From contig NZ_JANAVP010000014.1 of NCBI RefSeq assembly GCF_024213665.1, positions 1-64,000 of the forward strand: a DNA stretch of 64,000 bases. The letters run 5' to 3'. The position numbers and the translations under genes are program-made. This DNA is from Streptomyces sp. A3M-1-3. Its GTDB lineage: Bacteria > Actinomycetota > Actinomycetes > Streptomycetales > Streptomycetaceae. This document shows positions 18,021-25,637 of this stretch, piece after piece; the stretch's first letter is position 1; each line of letters opens with the position of its first letter. The notes under the pieces are model-generated. The model did no database searches. It worked only from the letters and a program-made list of their open reading frames with translations, and was not told the origin of the DNA.

Positions 18021-18163
18021 GCGCCGCAGCCTACTGATCTCCCGTTCGGGCACTCCGGCCGGAGCTTGGCGTTCCACCATTGGTCCGGTCCAACTGGGCC
18101 TGCTGTGCCCCTGTTTGGCGATCGGTGGAGTTGTGGGATCCGCTGAAGAATCCGGACCCCAGC

Positions 18164-18175
18164 CGCTTGCAAGCG
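18164..18175. promoter_or_regulatory. 12-bp perfect palindrome, operator-like
   Basis: CGCTTGCAAGCG is a perfect palindrome in the divergent gap between permease and subtilase, followed by TTTTCC. Palindromes of the form CTTGCAAG recall LacI/GntR-family operators (family knowledge). Which regulator binds is unknown. Confidence 0.4.
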
Positions 18176-18324
18176 TTTTCCCCGATCGAACAAGGGTTTT
18201 CCCTGTATCGGCTTCATCTCGCCGTTGCCTACTGTCTGCCCACCGGTTGTTCTCGCTGCCTGTCCGGCCCGGCCCCACCTCCCCGACGCTCCCCAGCGAC
18301 GAGGAGAAGCGCGCTTGTCAGGTG

Positions 18325-18338
18325 CATGTAATTACATG
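18325..18338. promoter_or_regulatory. 14-bp AT-rich perfect palindrome
   Basis: CATGTAATTACATG is perfectly symmetric and unusually AT-rich for this genome. It lies about 190 bp before the subtilase start and about 305 bp before the permease start. The composition and symmetry suggest a protein-binding site, for example for a TetR- or MarR-type dimer (inference). Confidence 0.5.
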
Positions 18339-18362
18339 AGCTCATCCGGTGGCGGCCCTTGA

Positions 18363-18451
18363 CCCGGGGCCGTCGCGTAGGCGGCGGCGAGTGGGCAACC
18401 CAGCCCCGGGGAGCTGTGGCTCTTAATCCCCACACCCCACCACAGCTCCCC
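18363..18451 (+). promoter_or_regulatory. structured leader of the subtilase gene with competing helices
   Basis: Two helices can form: CCCGGGGC (18363-18370) with GCCCCGGG (18403-18410), enclosing TGGG-CAA-CCCA; and GGGGAGCTGTGG (18408-18419) with CCACAGCTCCCC (18440-18451), a perfect 12-bp stem. They share 18408-18410, so they compete at the boundary. The second hairpin ends 67 nt before the start codon. This could be an RNA switch, a stabilising 5' end or a terminator. I cannot match it to a known riboswitch class. The rest of 18021-18518 holds the two palindromes listed separately. Confidence 0.45.
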
Positions 18452-18518
18452 AGCCGTTCCGCTGCGCAACGCACCGTCAGCTGCTCCGGCAACCCCGGAG
18501 ACCCTGAAAGGGAACACC

Positions 18519-20348
18519 TTGAACGGTTCCAGGCGAAGACTGATATCCGTCGTGGCCGCGAGTGCCACGCTCGTCGGTGTGGCTGCCACGTCCTCCGTGG
18601 CACTGGCCGCCCAGGCCACCCCCTCGCCGAAGCCCGTCCCGGCTTCGCAGTCCATGACCAAGCTGCCGACCACGCCGGTCGAGAAGGTCATCGTCACGTA
18701 CAAGTCCAAGACGGCCGAGGCCACTTCCAACACGGCCGCCAAGAGCGACGCCAAGGCCAAGGGCACGGAGACCGGCGAGAGCCTGTCGTTCGAGCGCCGG
18801 CTCGCCGGCGGCTCGGCGCTCGTCGACCTCGGCGGCGACGCGTCCAAGCAGGACCTCACCGAGGTCATGGACGCCTTCCGCGCCGACCCCTCGGTCGCGA
18901 CCGTCGAGCCCGACATCCGCGCGTACGCGATGGCGGTCACCCCGAACGACACCGAGTACGCCAAGCAGTGGGACCTCTTCGAGGTCACCGGCGGCATGAA
19001 CGTACCCGGCTCGTGGGACAAGACCACCGGCACCGGAGTGACCGTCGCGGTCATCGACACCGGTTCCGCCACCCACACGGACCTGAGCGCGAACACGGTC
19101 TCCGGTTACGACTTCATCTCCAGCGCCACCGACGCCCGTGACGGCGGCGGCCGCGACAGCAACCCCAATGACGAGGGCGACTGGAACGCCACCGACGGCG
19201 AGTGCGGCGCCGGCTCCAAGGCGAGCAACTCGTCCTGGCACGGTACGCACGTCGCGGGCACCATCGCCGCGACGACCCACAACAGCAAGGGCGTTGCGGG
19301 CATCGCATACGGCTCCGAGGTCCAGCACGTCCGCGTGCTCGGCAAGTGCGGCGGCTCGTCGTCGGACATCGCCGACGCGATCACCTGGGCGTCCGGCGGA
19401 ACCGTCCCGGGCATCCCGGCCAACCCGAACCCGGCCCAGGTCATCAACATGAGCCTGGGTGGCGCGAGTTCCACCTGCCCGAGCGTCTACCAGAACGCCA
19501 TCAACGGCGCGGTGAACCGCGGTACGACGGTCGTCGTGGCGGCCGGCAACAGCAACGCCAACGCGTCCGGCTTCACGCCCGCCAACTGCGCCAACGTCAT
19601 CAACGTGGCGTCCACCAGCCGTGAGGGCAACCGCTCGTTCTACTCGAACTACGGCACCATCATCGATGTCGCCGCTCCGGGTGGTGAGACCCGCCGCGGC
19701 ACGGACACGCCCGGCACCGTCACCACGCCCGAGAACGGCATCCTCTCCACGCTGAACTCCGGCACCACCACCCAGTCCACCGAGAACTACAAGCCCTACC
19801 AGGGCACCTCGATGGCCGCCCCGCACATCGCCGGCCTCGCCGCGCTGCTGAAGTCGGCCAAGAGCACGCTGACCCCGGCGACGATCGAGTCCGCGATCAA
19901 GAGCAATGCCCGTCCGCTGCCGGGCACCTGCACCGGTGGCTGCGGCGCCGGCATCGCCGACGCCGCCAAGACGGTGGACGCGGTCACCGGCACCACCGGT
20001 GGCACCACCTTCACCAACGCCGCGAATGTCAACATTCCGGATACCGGTGCCAACGTCAGCTCCTCGATCGCCGTCACCGGTCTCACCGGCAACGCGCCGG
20101 CCGCCCTCAAGGTGGACGTGGACATCAAGCACACGTGGCGCGGGGACCTGGTCATCGAGCTGGTCGCCCCGGACGGCACGGTGCGCAACCTGAAGGCCTC
20201 CGCCAGCTCGGACAGCGCCGACAACGTCCTCGCGACGTACACGGTCGACGCCTCCAGCGAGGTCGCCAACGGCACCTGGAAGCTGCAGGTCCGGGACGTG
20301 TACTCGGGTGACACCGGCTACATCGACTCCTGGAGCCTCACCTTCTGA
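18519..20348 (+). CDS. secreted subtilisin-like serine protease with P/Homo B domain
   Basis: 609 aa from a TTG start at 18519, chosen because AAAGGGA lies 6 nt upstream and a signal peptide follows (RRR, hydrophobic core, cut near ALA-AQA at about residue 31). Order: signal peptide, I9-type propeptide (about 50-140, ending near PDIRAYAM), S8 catalytic domain with D180 (VAVIDTG), H241 (HGTHVAGT), oxyanion N344 (AAGNS) and S431 (GTSMAAPH), then a P/Homo B beta-sandwich (about 500-609) with WRGDLVIELVAPDGT and a closing YIDSWSLTF. The P domain normally stabilises the protease. Probably an extracellular protease used in nutrition or development. A strong terminator follows. Confidence 0.94.
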   Translation: MNGSRRRLISVVAASATLVGVAATSSVALAAQATPSPKPVPASQSMTKLPTTPVEKVIVTYKSKTAEATSNTAAKSDAKAKGTETGESLSFERRLAGGSALVDLGGDASKQDLTEVMDAFRADPSVATVEPDIRAYAMAVTPNDTEYAKQWDLFEVTGGMNVPGSWDKTTGTGVTVAVIDTGSATHTDLSANTVSGYDFISSATDARDGGGRDSNPNDEGDWNATDGECGAGSKASNSSWHGTHVAGTIAATTHNSKGVAGIAYGSEVQHVRVLGKCGGSSSDIADAITWASGGTVPGIPANPNPAQVINMSLGGASSTCPSVYQNAINGAVNRGTTVVVAAGNSNANASGFTPANCANVINVASTSREGNRSFYSNYGTIIDVAAPGGETRRGTDTPGTVTTPENGILSTLNSGTTTQSTENYKPYQGTSMAAPHIAGLAALLKSAKSTLTPATIESAIKSNARPLPGTCTGGCGAGIADAAKTVDAVTGTTGGTTFTNAANVNIPDTGANVSSSIAVTGLTGNAPAALKVDVDIKHTWRGDLVIELVAPDGTVRNLKASASSDSADNVLATYTVDASSEVANGTWKLQVRDVYSGDTGYIDSWSLTF

Positions 20349-20393
20349 TCCGATTCCGATCGGACCGGATCACATGTGAAAACCCTGGTCAAC

Positions 20394-20427
20394 GGGGCCT
20401 GTCGGCGCAAGGATGCCGACAGGCCCC
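20394..20427 (+). terminator. strong hairpin terminator after the subtilase
   Basis: Perfect 13-bp stem: GGGGCCTGTCGGC (20394-20406) with GCCGACAGGCCCC (20415-20427) and loop GCAAGGAT. It starts 46 nt past the protease stop and has no T-run, as is common in Streptomyces. Confidence 0.85.
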
Positions 20428-20513
20428 GCTGCGCGTCCGTCGCCCGCCGCGTCCGCATGCCGGACAAGCCTGGACTCTGCCCGAAGACTTCGTATCTTCT
20501 GCTCGCGAAGCAC

Positions 20514-20603
20514 GCGATTTGCGGGCAAGCGACCTGCGGGCAAGCGGCCTGCGGGCACGCGACCTGCGGGCAAGCGACCTGCGGGCAAGCGATCTGCGGG
20601 CAC
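20514..20603 (+). repeat. six 15-bp tandem repeats upstream of the LuxR regulator
   Basis: Six head-to-tail units of consensus GCGACCTGCGGGCAA, with starts at 20514, 20529, 20544, 20559, 20574 and 20589. The units differ at only a few positions (GATTT/GACCT/GGCCT/GATCT; last base A or C). The array ends 22 nt before the regulator GTG, so it lies in the promoter or leader. Because 15 is a multiple of 3 it is open in several frames, one reading RPAGK. It could be a multi-site operator or a slippage-prone tract. Confidence 0.9.
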
Positions 20604-20625
20604 ACCAAAGGGTGGTGGTGGTTAC

Positions 20626-23600
20626 GTGGACTCGACGGCGTACCCTCACACGCCGGTCGGACGGGACGACCTGCTGGTACGTCTCGAAGGAATGCTGCAC
20701 GCCCGCGGGCGTGCGCTGCTCACCGGCGCCGTGGGCGTGGGCAAGACCGAGGTCGCGATGGCTGCCGCCGCCCGCGCCGAGTCCCGCGGCGAGACGGTCG
20801 TCCGGCTCGCCCCGCAGACAGCAGACCGCTGCATGCCCGGCGCGGCGGCCGCCACCCTCCTCGCCTCGGTGCCCGCCACCGCCGTGGAGGGCCTGCCGGG
20901 GCCGCAACGCGCCGCCGTCGCCATGCTGTGCCGGGAGGCGCCGACGCCGGACCGGGGCTGGGACCCCATCGCCCTACGGCTCGCGGTCGCCCAGGTCCTG
21001 CGGGCGCTGACCAGTACGGGCCCGGTGCTGCTCGTCATCGACGACGTACAACGCCTGGACCCGGACAGCGCGGACCTCCTCCGCTTCGGCCTCCAACTCG
21101 CTCCGCCGACCCTGCGAGTCATAGCGGTCGAGTCCCCGCCAACGGCCCCCCTGGCCCCCGCCCCGCGGGCGGCTGCGAAAGCCGCCGGAGACCCGGCCAA
21201 CCGGCGGCCCCACGCCCGAACCGCAGACCACCCGAACGACGATCCGAGTACCCGGCCCGCCCCCCGCCCCGGCGTCGCAACCGTCGACGGGCCCGGCGAG
21301 CCGGCGGAAGCCAACCCTGTGCCCGGCCCCCGGGCCTGCGGCCCCGACGTGGTGCCCGGCGACGCGTCCGGCACCTGGCGGGGCACCCCGGCCGCGGACC
21401 GGCCGGGCCACGCGTCCGGCACCTGGCGGGGCACCCCGGCCGCGGACCAGCCCGGCGACGCGTCCGGCACAGGGCACGGCGACGTGTCCGGCGCCTCGGC
21501 CGCCCGCCGGTCCGGCTCAGCTGCCCCGTCGCGCGGTGGGGAATCCGAGCCCGTCGAGCCGCTCTGGGGTTCTGCCGATGCCGACGTTCTGCTCGTGCCG
21601 CCCCTGCACGCCGACGAGGTCGCCGAGCTGCTCGTGCACCACCGGTTGCCCTCGCGGCTGGCCGGGCGCATTCATCAGGCCGCCGGCGGCAACCCCCGGC
21701 TCGCGCTCGCCTTGGGCCGTTCGCTCGCCGAGGCGCATCCCCGCGTGCACCACGCCGAGGCGTTGCCGCTGTCCGGGCGCGCTCGGGATCTCGCCCGGCA
21801 GATGCTCGCCGCCGCGCCGCCGGCCATCCGCGGCACCCTCCTGGTGGCCGCCCTCGCCCTCCGCCCCACCGTCTCGATGATCCGCCGCGCGGGCCGGCTC
21901 GACGCCGAAGCCGACCTGTCCACCGCCGAGCGGGCCAACCTGATCTCCCTCAAGGAGGACGGCACGGTCGCCTTCACCGCCGGCGTGCTGCCCTCCACCC
22001 TCGTCCACGACGCCTGCTGGGCGGAGCGCAGCGCCGCCCACGCCGCCCTGGCCCGCGCCGCCGACGACCCCGTCGAAGCGGCCCGCCAGCGGGCCCTGGC
22101 CGCCGACGCCCCGGACGAGGAGCTGGCCGCCGAGGTCGCCGCCGCGGCCGAGGCCGCGCGCCGCCGCGGGCACCGCGCGCTCGCCGCCGAACTCGCCCTC
22201 CTTGCCGCCGAGTCCACCCCCGTGCACCTCGCCGCCGAGCGGCTCACCAGGCTGGTCGACGCGGCCGGGGAAGCCGCCCGCGCCGCCCGCGCCGACCTGG
22301 CGCTGCGCGCCGCTACCGAGATCCTGGCCCGCGACAACTCCCCGGCCGACCGGGTACGCGCCCGCCTCGCGGTCCTGGACACCGCCGGGCAGGGGCTCTG
22401 CGACCTCGACGAGGTGTACGTACACGCCATGCAGGATGCCGCGGGCGACACCGCGCTGCAGGCGGCCGTCCACCTGCGCCTGGCGTGGAAGTACGTACTG
22501 GCCGACGGCGACCCCGTACGGTCACGCGCCGCGGCCGTCGAGTCCGCCTTCCTCGCCGCCACAGTGGGGGACCAGCGGACCGCGGCCGACGCCCTGACCG
22601 TACGGGCCCGGATGGACCGCTGCCTCGGCGCGCCGGAGGCCGAGCCGGTCCTTGCCGAGGCGCGGGCCCTGGAAGTGGCCGAGCGACCGCTCGGAGTCCA
22701 CAATTCCGCCCAGATCCTGACCGCTCGGCACGCACTCTTCGACGACCGGCTCACCGAAGCCCGTACCCAGCTGCACGCCCTGCTCCCGCTCGTCGAGCGC
22801 AGGGGCCCGGTCGAGGACGCCATCGAGATCCGGCGCACCCTCGCCGAGGTCGAGGCGCGCCAGGGCCACTGCGCGGCGGCCCTCTCGCACGCGGGCCGGT
22901 CGCTCGCGCTGACTCTCGACGCCGGACTCTCGCCGGGCCCCGCGTGGTATTCCGTGGCCCTCGCCGAGACCGCCGGCGGCAGCTTCATGCGCGCGGCGAG
23001 CTACGCCCGGCGCGGCGCCCGGGCGTCGGAGGACGAGGGCGACCACGTCTTCCTGTCCCGGAACCTCTACGCCTTGGGGCGCGTTCAGCTCATCACAGGC
23101 GACGTCGCGAACGCACTGGACACCCTGCGCCGCGTCCAGGAGGGCGAGCGGGCGCAGGGCACCATCGACCCCTCCCTGCTGCGCTGGCACGAGGAACTGG
23201 CCGAAGCGATGCTGGCCAACGACGCCCCGGACGAGGCCGCGGCCCTGCTCGCCGAGGTGCGTCCGGTGGCGGAACGCCTGGGCCGCACCTCGGTGCTGAT
23301 CGGCTACGACCGGGCGTACGCGCGCTACCTCGCGGCCACTGGTGAGGCCGGCGAGGCCGTCCGGCTGCTCAGCGAGACGGCCGCACGCTTCGAAGCGGCC
23401 GGCCTCCCGCTGGAGCAGGGCCGCGCCCTGGTCGCGCTCGCCCGCGTCGAACGCCGCCGCCGCAGAAGGGCGTCGGCCCAGGCCGCGCTGCACTCCGCCG
23501 CCGCGATCTTCGACCGGGCCGCCGCGGCACCCTGGCTGCAACTGGCCACCGAAACCCCGTCCCGGGTGGAGGCGGCCCCGGCACACGGCGGAGCCCTGTC

Positions 23601-23823
23601 GGCCCTCACCGAGGCCGAGCAGCGGCTCGCCCTGCTGGTCGCCCAGGGCGCGAGCAACCAGGAGGCCGCGGCAAAGCTGTACCTCAGCGTCAAGACCGTC
23701 GAGGCCCGGCTGACCCGCATCTACCAGAAGCTGGACGTACGTTCGCGGGCCCAGCTGGCGACCACGCTGGGCTCGTGGGCGGGGCGCCAAGGCGCGGAGA
23801 GCGGCGCCGAGGCCCCGGTCTGA
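20626..23823 (+). CDS. large ATP-binding LuxR-family (LAL) regulator
   Basis: 1065 aa from the GTG at 20626, with AAAGGG 13 nt upstream. N-terminal AAA/STAND ATPase: Walker A GAVGVGKT (34-41) and Walker B VLLVIDDVQRLD (D139-D140). Then comes an unusual Pro/Gly-rich linker (about 175-310) with a 16-residue repeat, a long helical TPR-like middle, and a C-terminal LuxR helix-turn-helix (TEAEQRLALLVAQGASNQEAA ... VKTVEARLTRIYQKL). Members activate pathway-specific genes on binding ATP and a ligand. A longer frame back to 20413 would translate the 15-bp repeats, but it lacks a ribosome site. The neighbours give no clear target. Confidence 0.9.
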   Translation: MDSTAYPHTPVGRDDLLVRLEGMLHARGRALLTGAVGVGKTEVAMAAAARAESRGETVVRLAPQTADRCMPGAAAATLLASVPATAVEGLPGPQRAAVAMLCREAPTPDRGWDPIALRLAVAQVLRALTSTGPVLLVIDDVQRLDPDSADLLRFGLQLAPPTLRVIAVESPPTAPLAPAPRAAAKAAGDPANRRPHARTADHPNDDPSTRPAPRPGVATVDGPGEPAEANPVPGPRACGPDVVPGDASGTWRGTPAADRPGHASGTWRGTPAADQPGDASGTGHGDVSGASAARRSGSAAPSRGGESEPVEPLWGSADADVLLVPPLHADEVAELLVHHRLPSRLAGRIHQAAGGNPRLALALGRSLAEAHPRVHHAEALPLSGRARDLARQMLAAAPPAIRGTLLVAALALRPTVSMIRRAGRLDAEADLSTAERANLISLKEDGTVAFTAGVLPSTLVHDACWAERSAAHAALARAADDPVEAARQRALAADAPDEELAAEVAAAAEAARRRGHRALAAELALLAAESTPVHLAAERLTRLVDAAGEAARAARADLALRAATEILARDNSPADRVRARLAVLDTAGQGLCDLDEVYVHAMQDAAGDTALQAAVHLRLAWKYVLADGDPVRSRAAAVESAFLAATVGDQRTAADALTVRARMDRCLGAPEAEPVLAEARALEVAERPLGVHNSAQILTARHALFDDRLTEARTQLHALLPLVERRGPVEDAIEIRRTLAEVEARQGHCAAALSHAGRSLALTLDAGLSPGPAWYSVALAETAGGSFMRAASYARRGARASEDEGDHVFLSRNLYALGRVQLITGDVANALDTLRRVQEGERAQGTIDPSLLRWHEELAEAMLANDAPDEAAALLAEVRPVAERLGRTSVLIGYDRAYARYLAATGEAGEAVRLLSETAARFEAAGLPLEQGRALVALARVERRRRRRASAQAALHSAAAIFDRAAAAPWLQLATETPSRVEAAPAHGGALSALTEAEQRLALLVAQGASNQEAAAKLYLSVKTVEARLTRIYQKLDVRSRAQLATTLGSWAGRQGAESGAEAPV
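21363..21475 (+). repeat. 48-bp tandem repeat inside the LAL linker
   Basis: Two full copies and a partial third, starting at 21363, 21411 and 21459. Each begins CGCGTCCGGCACC and codes ASGTWRGTPAADRPG-type 16-residue units. The first two differ by very few bases. The tract lies between the ATPase and the helical region, so copy-number change would lengthen the linker without breaking the frame. Confidence 0.88.
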
Positions 23824-23875
23824 CGCAGCCGGGGCGGCGGCACGTCAATCCCGTACCGCCGCCCCGGCTCCGACG

Positions 23876-24364
23876 TCAGCGGTAGTTCACGAACTGGATC
23901 GCGAAGTCCAGGTCCTTGCCCTTCAGCAGCGCCTGGACGGCCTGGAGGTCGTCCCGGCTCTTCGAGCTGACCCGCAGCTCGTCGCCCTGCACCTGCGCCT
24001 TGACGCCCTTCGGGCCCTCATCGCGGATGATCTTGGCGACCTTCTTCGCGTTGTCCTGCGAGATCCCCTCCTCGATCGAAGCGAAGATCTTGTACTCCTT
24101 GCCCGACAGCTGCGGCTCGCCCGCATCCAGCGCCTTCAGCGAGATCCCGCGCTTGATGAGTTTGGTCTCGAAGACGTCGAGGATCGCCTTGACCCGCTCC
24201 TCCGAGTTCGCCTGCATCAGAATCTTCTCGCCGGACCAGTCGATCGAGGCGCCGACGTTCTTGAAGTCGTACCGCTGCGAGATCTCCTTGGCGGCCTGGT
24301 TGAGGGCGTTGTCGACCTCCTGCCGCTCGACCTTCGAGACGATGTCGAAACTGGAGTCGGCCAT
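23876..24364 (-). CDS. YajQ-family nucleotide-binding protein
   Basis: 162 aa, full length for YajQ (UPF0234). It begins ADSSFDIVSKVERQEVDNALNQ and carries the RYDFKNV motif at about 32-38; the end QVQGDELRVSSKSRDDLQAVQ through FAIQFVNYR is typical. Some homologues bind cyclic di-GMP and act as transcription cofactors; others bind RNA or nucleotides. The ATG at 24364 has AAGGAGCC upstream. It converges with the LAL gene and stands alone. Confidence 0.92.
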   Translation of the reverse strand: MADSSFDIVSKVERQEVDNALNQAAKEISQRYDFKNVGASIDWSGEKILMQANSEERVKAILDVFETKLIKRGISLKALDAGEPQLSGKEYKIFASIEEGISQDNAKKVAKIIRDEGPKGVKAQVQGDELRVSSKSRDDLQAVQALLKGKDLDFAIQFVNYR

Positions 24365-24557
24365 GTCCTGTGGCTCCTTGAAATCGGGTGCGGTTGCTCA
24401 GTGGCTCAATGGAGTGAGTGCACTGCAAAGCCTAGCCACCGCACCCGCCCGGAGCGCTGATCAATCCGGTGGCGAAGCACCCCCGGGCATCGGGTATCGT
24501 TTACGTCGTTGCCACGGAGCACCACCCCAGGGCGGTTCTGCGAAGGCGACATCCCAT

Positions 24558-24639
24558 GGCGGTGTGCCCGAGTGGCCAATGGGAACGGACTGTAAATCCG
24601 TCGGCTTAGCCTACCCAGGTTCGAATCCTGGCGCCGCCA
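24558..24639 (+). tRNA. tRNA-Tyr (GTA)
   Basis: 82 nt. Acceptor GGCGGTG pairs with CGCCGCC (one G-T), anticodon GTA in the loop CTGTAAATC, T arm CCAGG-TTCGAAT-CCTGG, and the long variable arm expected of tRNA-Tyr. CCA is not encoded. Confidence 0.97.
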
Positions 24640-24648
24640 CGCGAGAGA

Positions 24649-24688
24649 AACGGCCCCTGATCTGCGGAAACGCGGATCAGGGGCCGTT
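24649..24688 (+). terminator. terminator after tRNA-Tyr
   Basis: 18-bp stem with one T-G: AACGGCCCCTGATCTGCG (24649-24666), loop GAAA, and its near-perfect complement (24671-24688). A near-identical hairpin is found again at 25588-25619. Confidence 0.85.
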
Positions 24689-24750
24689 GTCGTTTGCGGG
24701 CTGCGCCAGGGGCCTGGATGAGTGCTGCTGTCACGTGGCGTGCGTCGGAA

Positions 24751-24972
24751 CTACGTCAAGGCGACAAGGATGATCACCACGTCGTTGAGGTTCCGGTCGT
24801 CGTGGTCGTCGCGGTCGTCGCAATGGTGGCGACGGTCGTCCCAGCTCCTCCAGTCGGAGCAACCGTAATCGGACCTGGTATCGCTCGAGGCGAACGCCCC
24901 GGTTGCCGGCATCACACCAAGTGCGAGCCCTGCGGCCCCTGCTGAGACTGCGGCAATGATCCTGCGGCGCAT
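24751..24972 (-). CDS. small secreted Asp/His-rich protein
   Basis: 73 aa from the ATG at 24972, with GGAGG about 9 nt upstream. A signal peptide is clear: MRRR, hydrophobic core, cut near GAFA-SSD at about residue 28. The mature part is about 45 residues with a dense charged tract (RRHHCDDRDDHDDR) and two cysteines, then a hydrophobic end VVIILVALT. The His/Asp/Cys cluster could bind metal ions (speculation). I do not recognise a family. It is divergent from the next hypothetical gene. Confidence 0.6.
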   Translation of the reverse strand: MRRRIIAAVSAGAAGLALGVMPATGAFASSDTRSDYGCSDWRSWDDRRHHCDDRDDHDDRNLNDVVIILVALT

Positions 24973-25122
24973 CTCGTGCACCTCCGAGCCCTTATCGCTA
25001 ATCGGACTTTCAGGCCATTTCAACCCTCCTCCCCTCTCGGTGGGCTGTCAAAGGCGGAAAATGGATGGGCGAGTAGTGCGGTGCGAGGCATCATGTCGGC
25101 GTGATCAACAGACGAAAGGCTT

Positions 25123-25554
25123 ATGCCGCGTAGGGCTCCCTCGCAGGTCAGGCTGGATCTGCCACAGAGGCCACGGTCGTGGGACAGCAGAGCGGTGATA
25201 CCCGGGCTCTCCGCCAGGGCGCTTGCGGAGATTACCCGGATCGAGCGGCGCCGGCACTGGTCCGGTGATGCGCATCGAGCGCTGGTGCGATGGCGGGAGT
25301 CGGACTGCAAGCCCGGGCCATGGGTGATGTACGCCGTGCCGGGGGGCGGCGGATGTGAGTGCTGTGACCCCTTTACGGGCAACGACTACCGCGCGCTTCT
25401 GGAGGAGCTGTGCTGCGCCCTGTCACGGAGCTCGGCACGTGAGCTCCGCCAGGCGCTCAAGCCCCTCGATGAGCGCTTCCTCGCCCGCACACTCAACGAT
25501 CCGTCTGCTTCGCCTCGCGACCCGTGGTGGAGACGCCGACTGGAAGCGCCGTGA
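25123..25554 (+). CDS. conserved-looking hypothetical protein
   Basis: 143 aa, starting at the ATG at 25123 with GAAAGG upstream. No transmembrane segment. It has a Gly/Cys patch GGGGCECCDPFTGNDYRALL and a helical C-terminal half (ELCCALSRSSARELRQALKPLDERF) ending in WWRRRLEAP. Three clustered cysteines (CECC) might bind metal. Codon use looks genuine. Function unknown. It is followed by a strong terminator. Confidence 0.65.
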   Translation: MPRRAPSQVRLDLPQRPRSWDSRAVIPGLSARALAEITRIERRRHWSGDAHRALVRWRESDCKPGPWVMYAVPGGGGCECCDPFTGNDYRALLEELCCALSRSSARELRQALKPLDERFLARTLNDPSASPRDPWWRRRLEAP

Positions 25555-25587
25555 AGAGGCGGATCCTCTGCTGCTGCGTGGTGGGAT

Positions 25588-25619
25588 GCCCCTGATCTGC
25601 GTAAACGCGGATCAGGGGC
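25588..25619. terminator. bidirectional terminator, copy of the tRNA-Tyr terminator
   Basis: GCCCCTGATCTGCG, loop TAAA, CGCGGATCAGGGGC: the same hairpin as at 24649-24688 apart from the loop. It lies between a plus-strand hypothetical gene and the convergent serine hydrolase, so it can serve both. Confidence 0.82.
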
Positions 25620-25637
25620 CGTTCGTGTGCGGGCTGG

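Noticed and set aside
18363..18451. c-di-AMP (ydaO-type) riboswitch
   Set aside because: Streptomyces examples that I remember carry conserved blocks not seen here; I only keep it as an unclassified structured leader.
20514..20603. CRISPR array
   Set aside because: The 15-bp units are directly adjacent with no spacers, and no cas genes are nearby.
20413..20625. N-terminal extension of the LAL regulator through the 15-bp repeats
   Set aside because: No ribosome site at 20413, the conserved domain starts after 20626, and the tract is open in several frames only because its period is 15.
20376..23345. A 989-codon plus-strand frame overlapping the LAL gene
   Set aside because: Arg/Pro-rich out-of-frame shadow of the real regulator; it has no domain.
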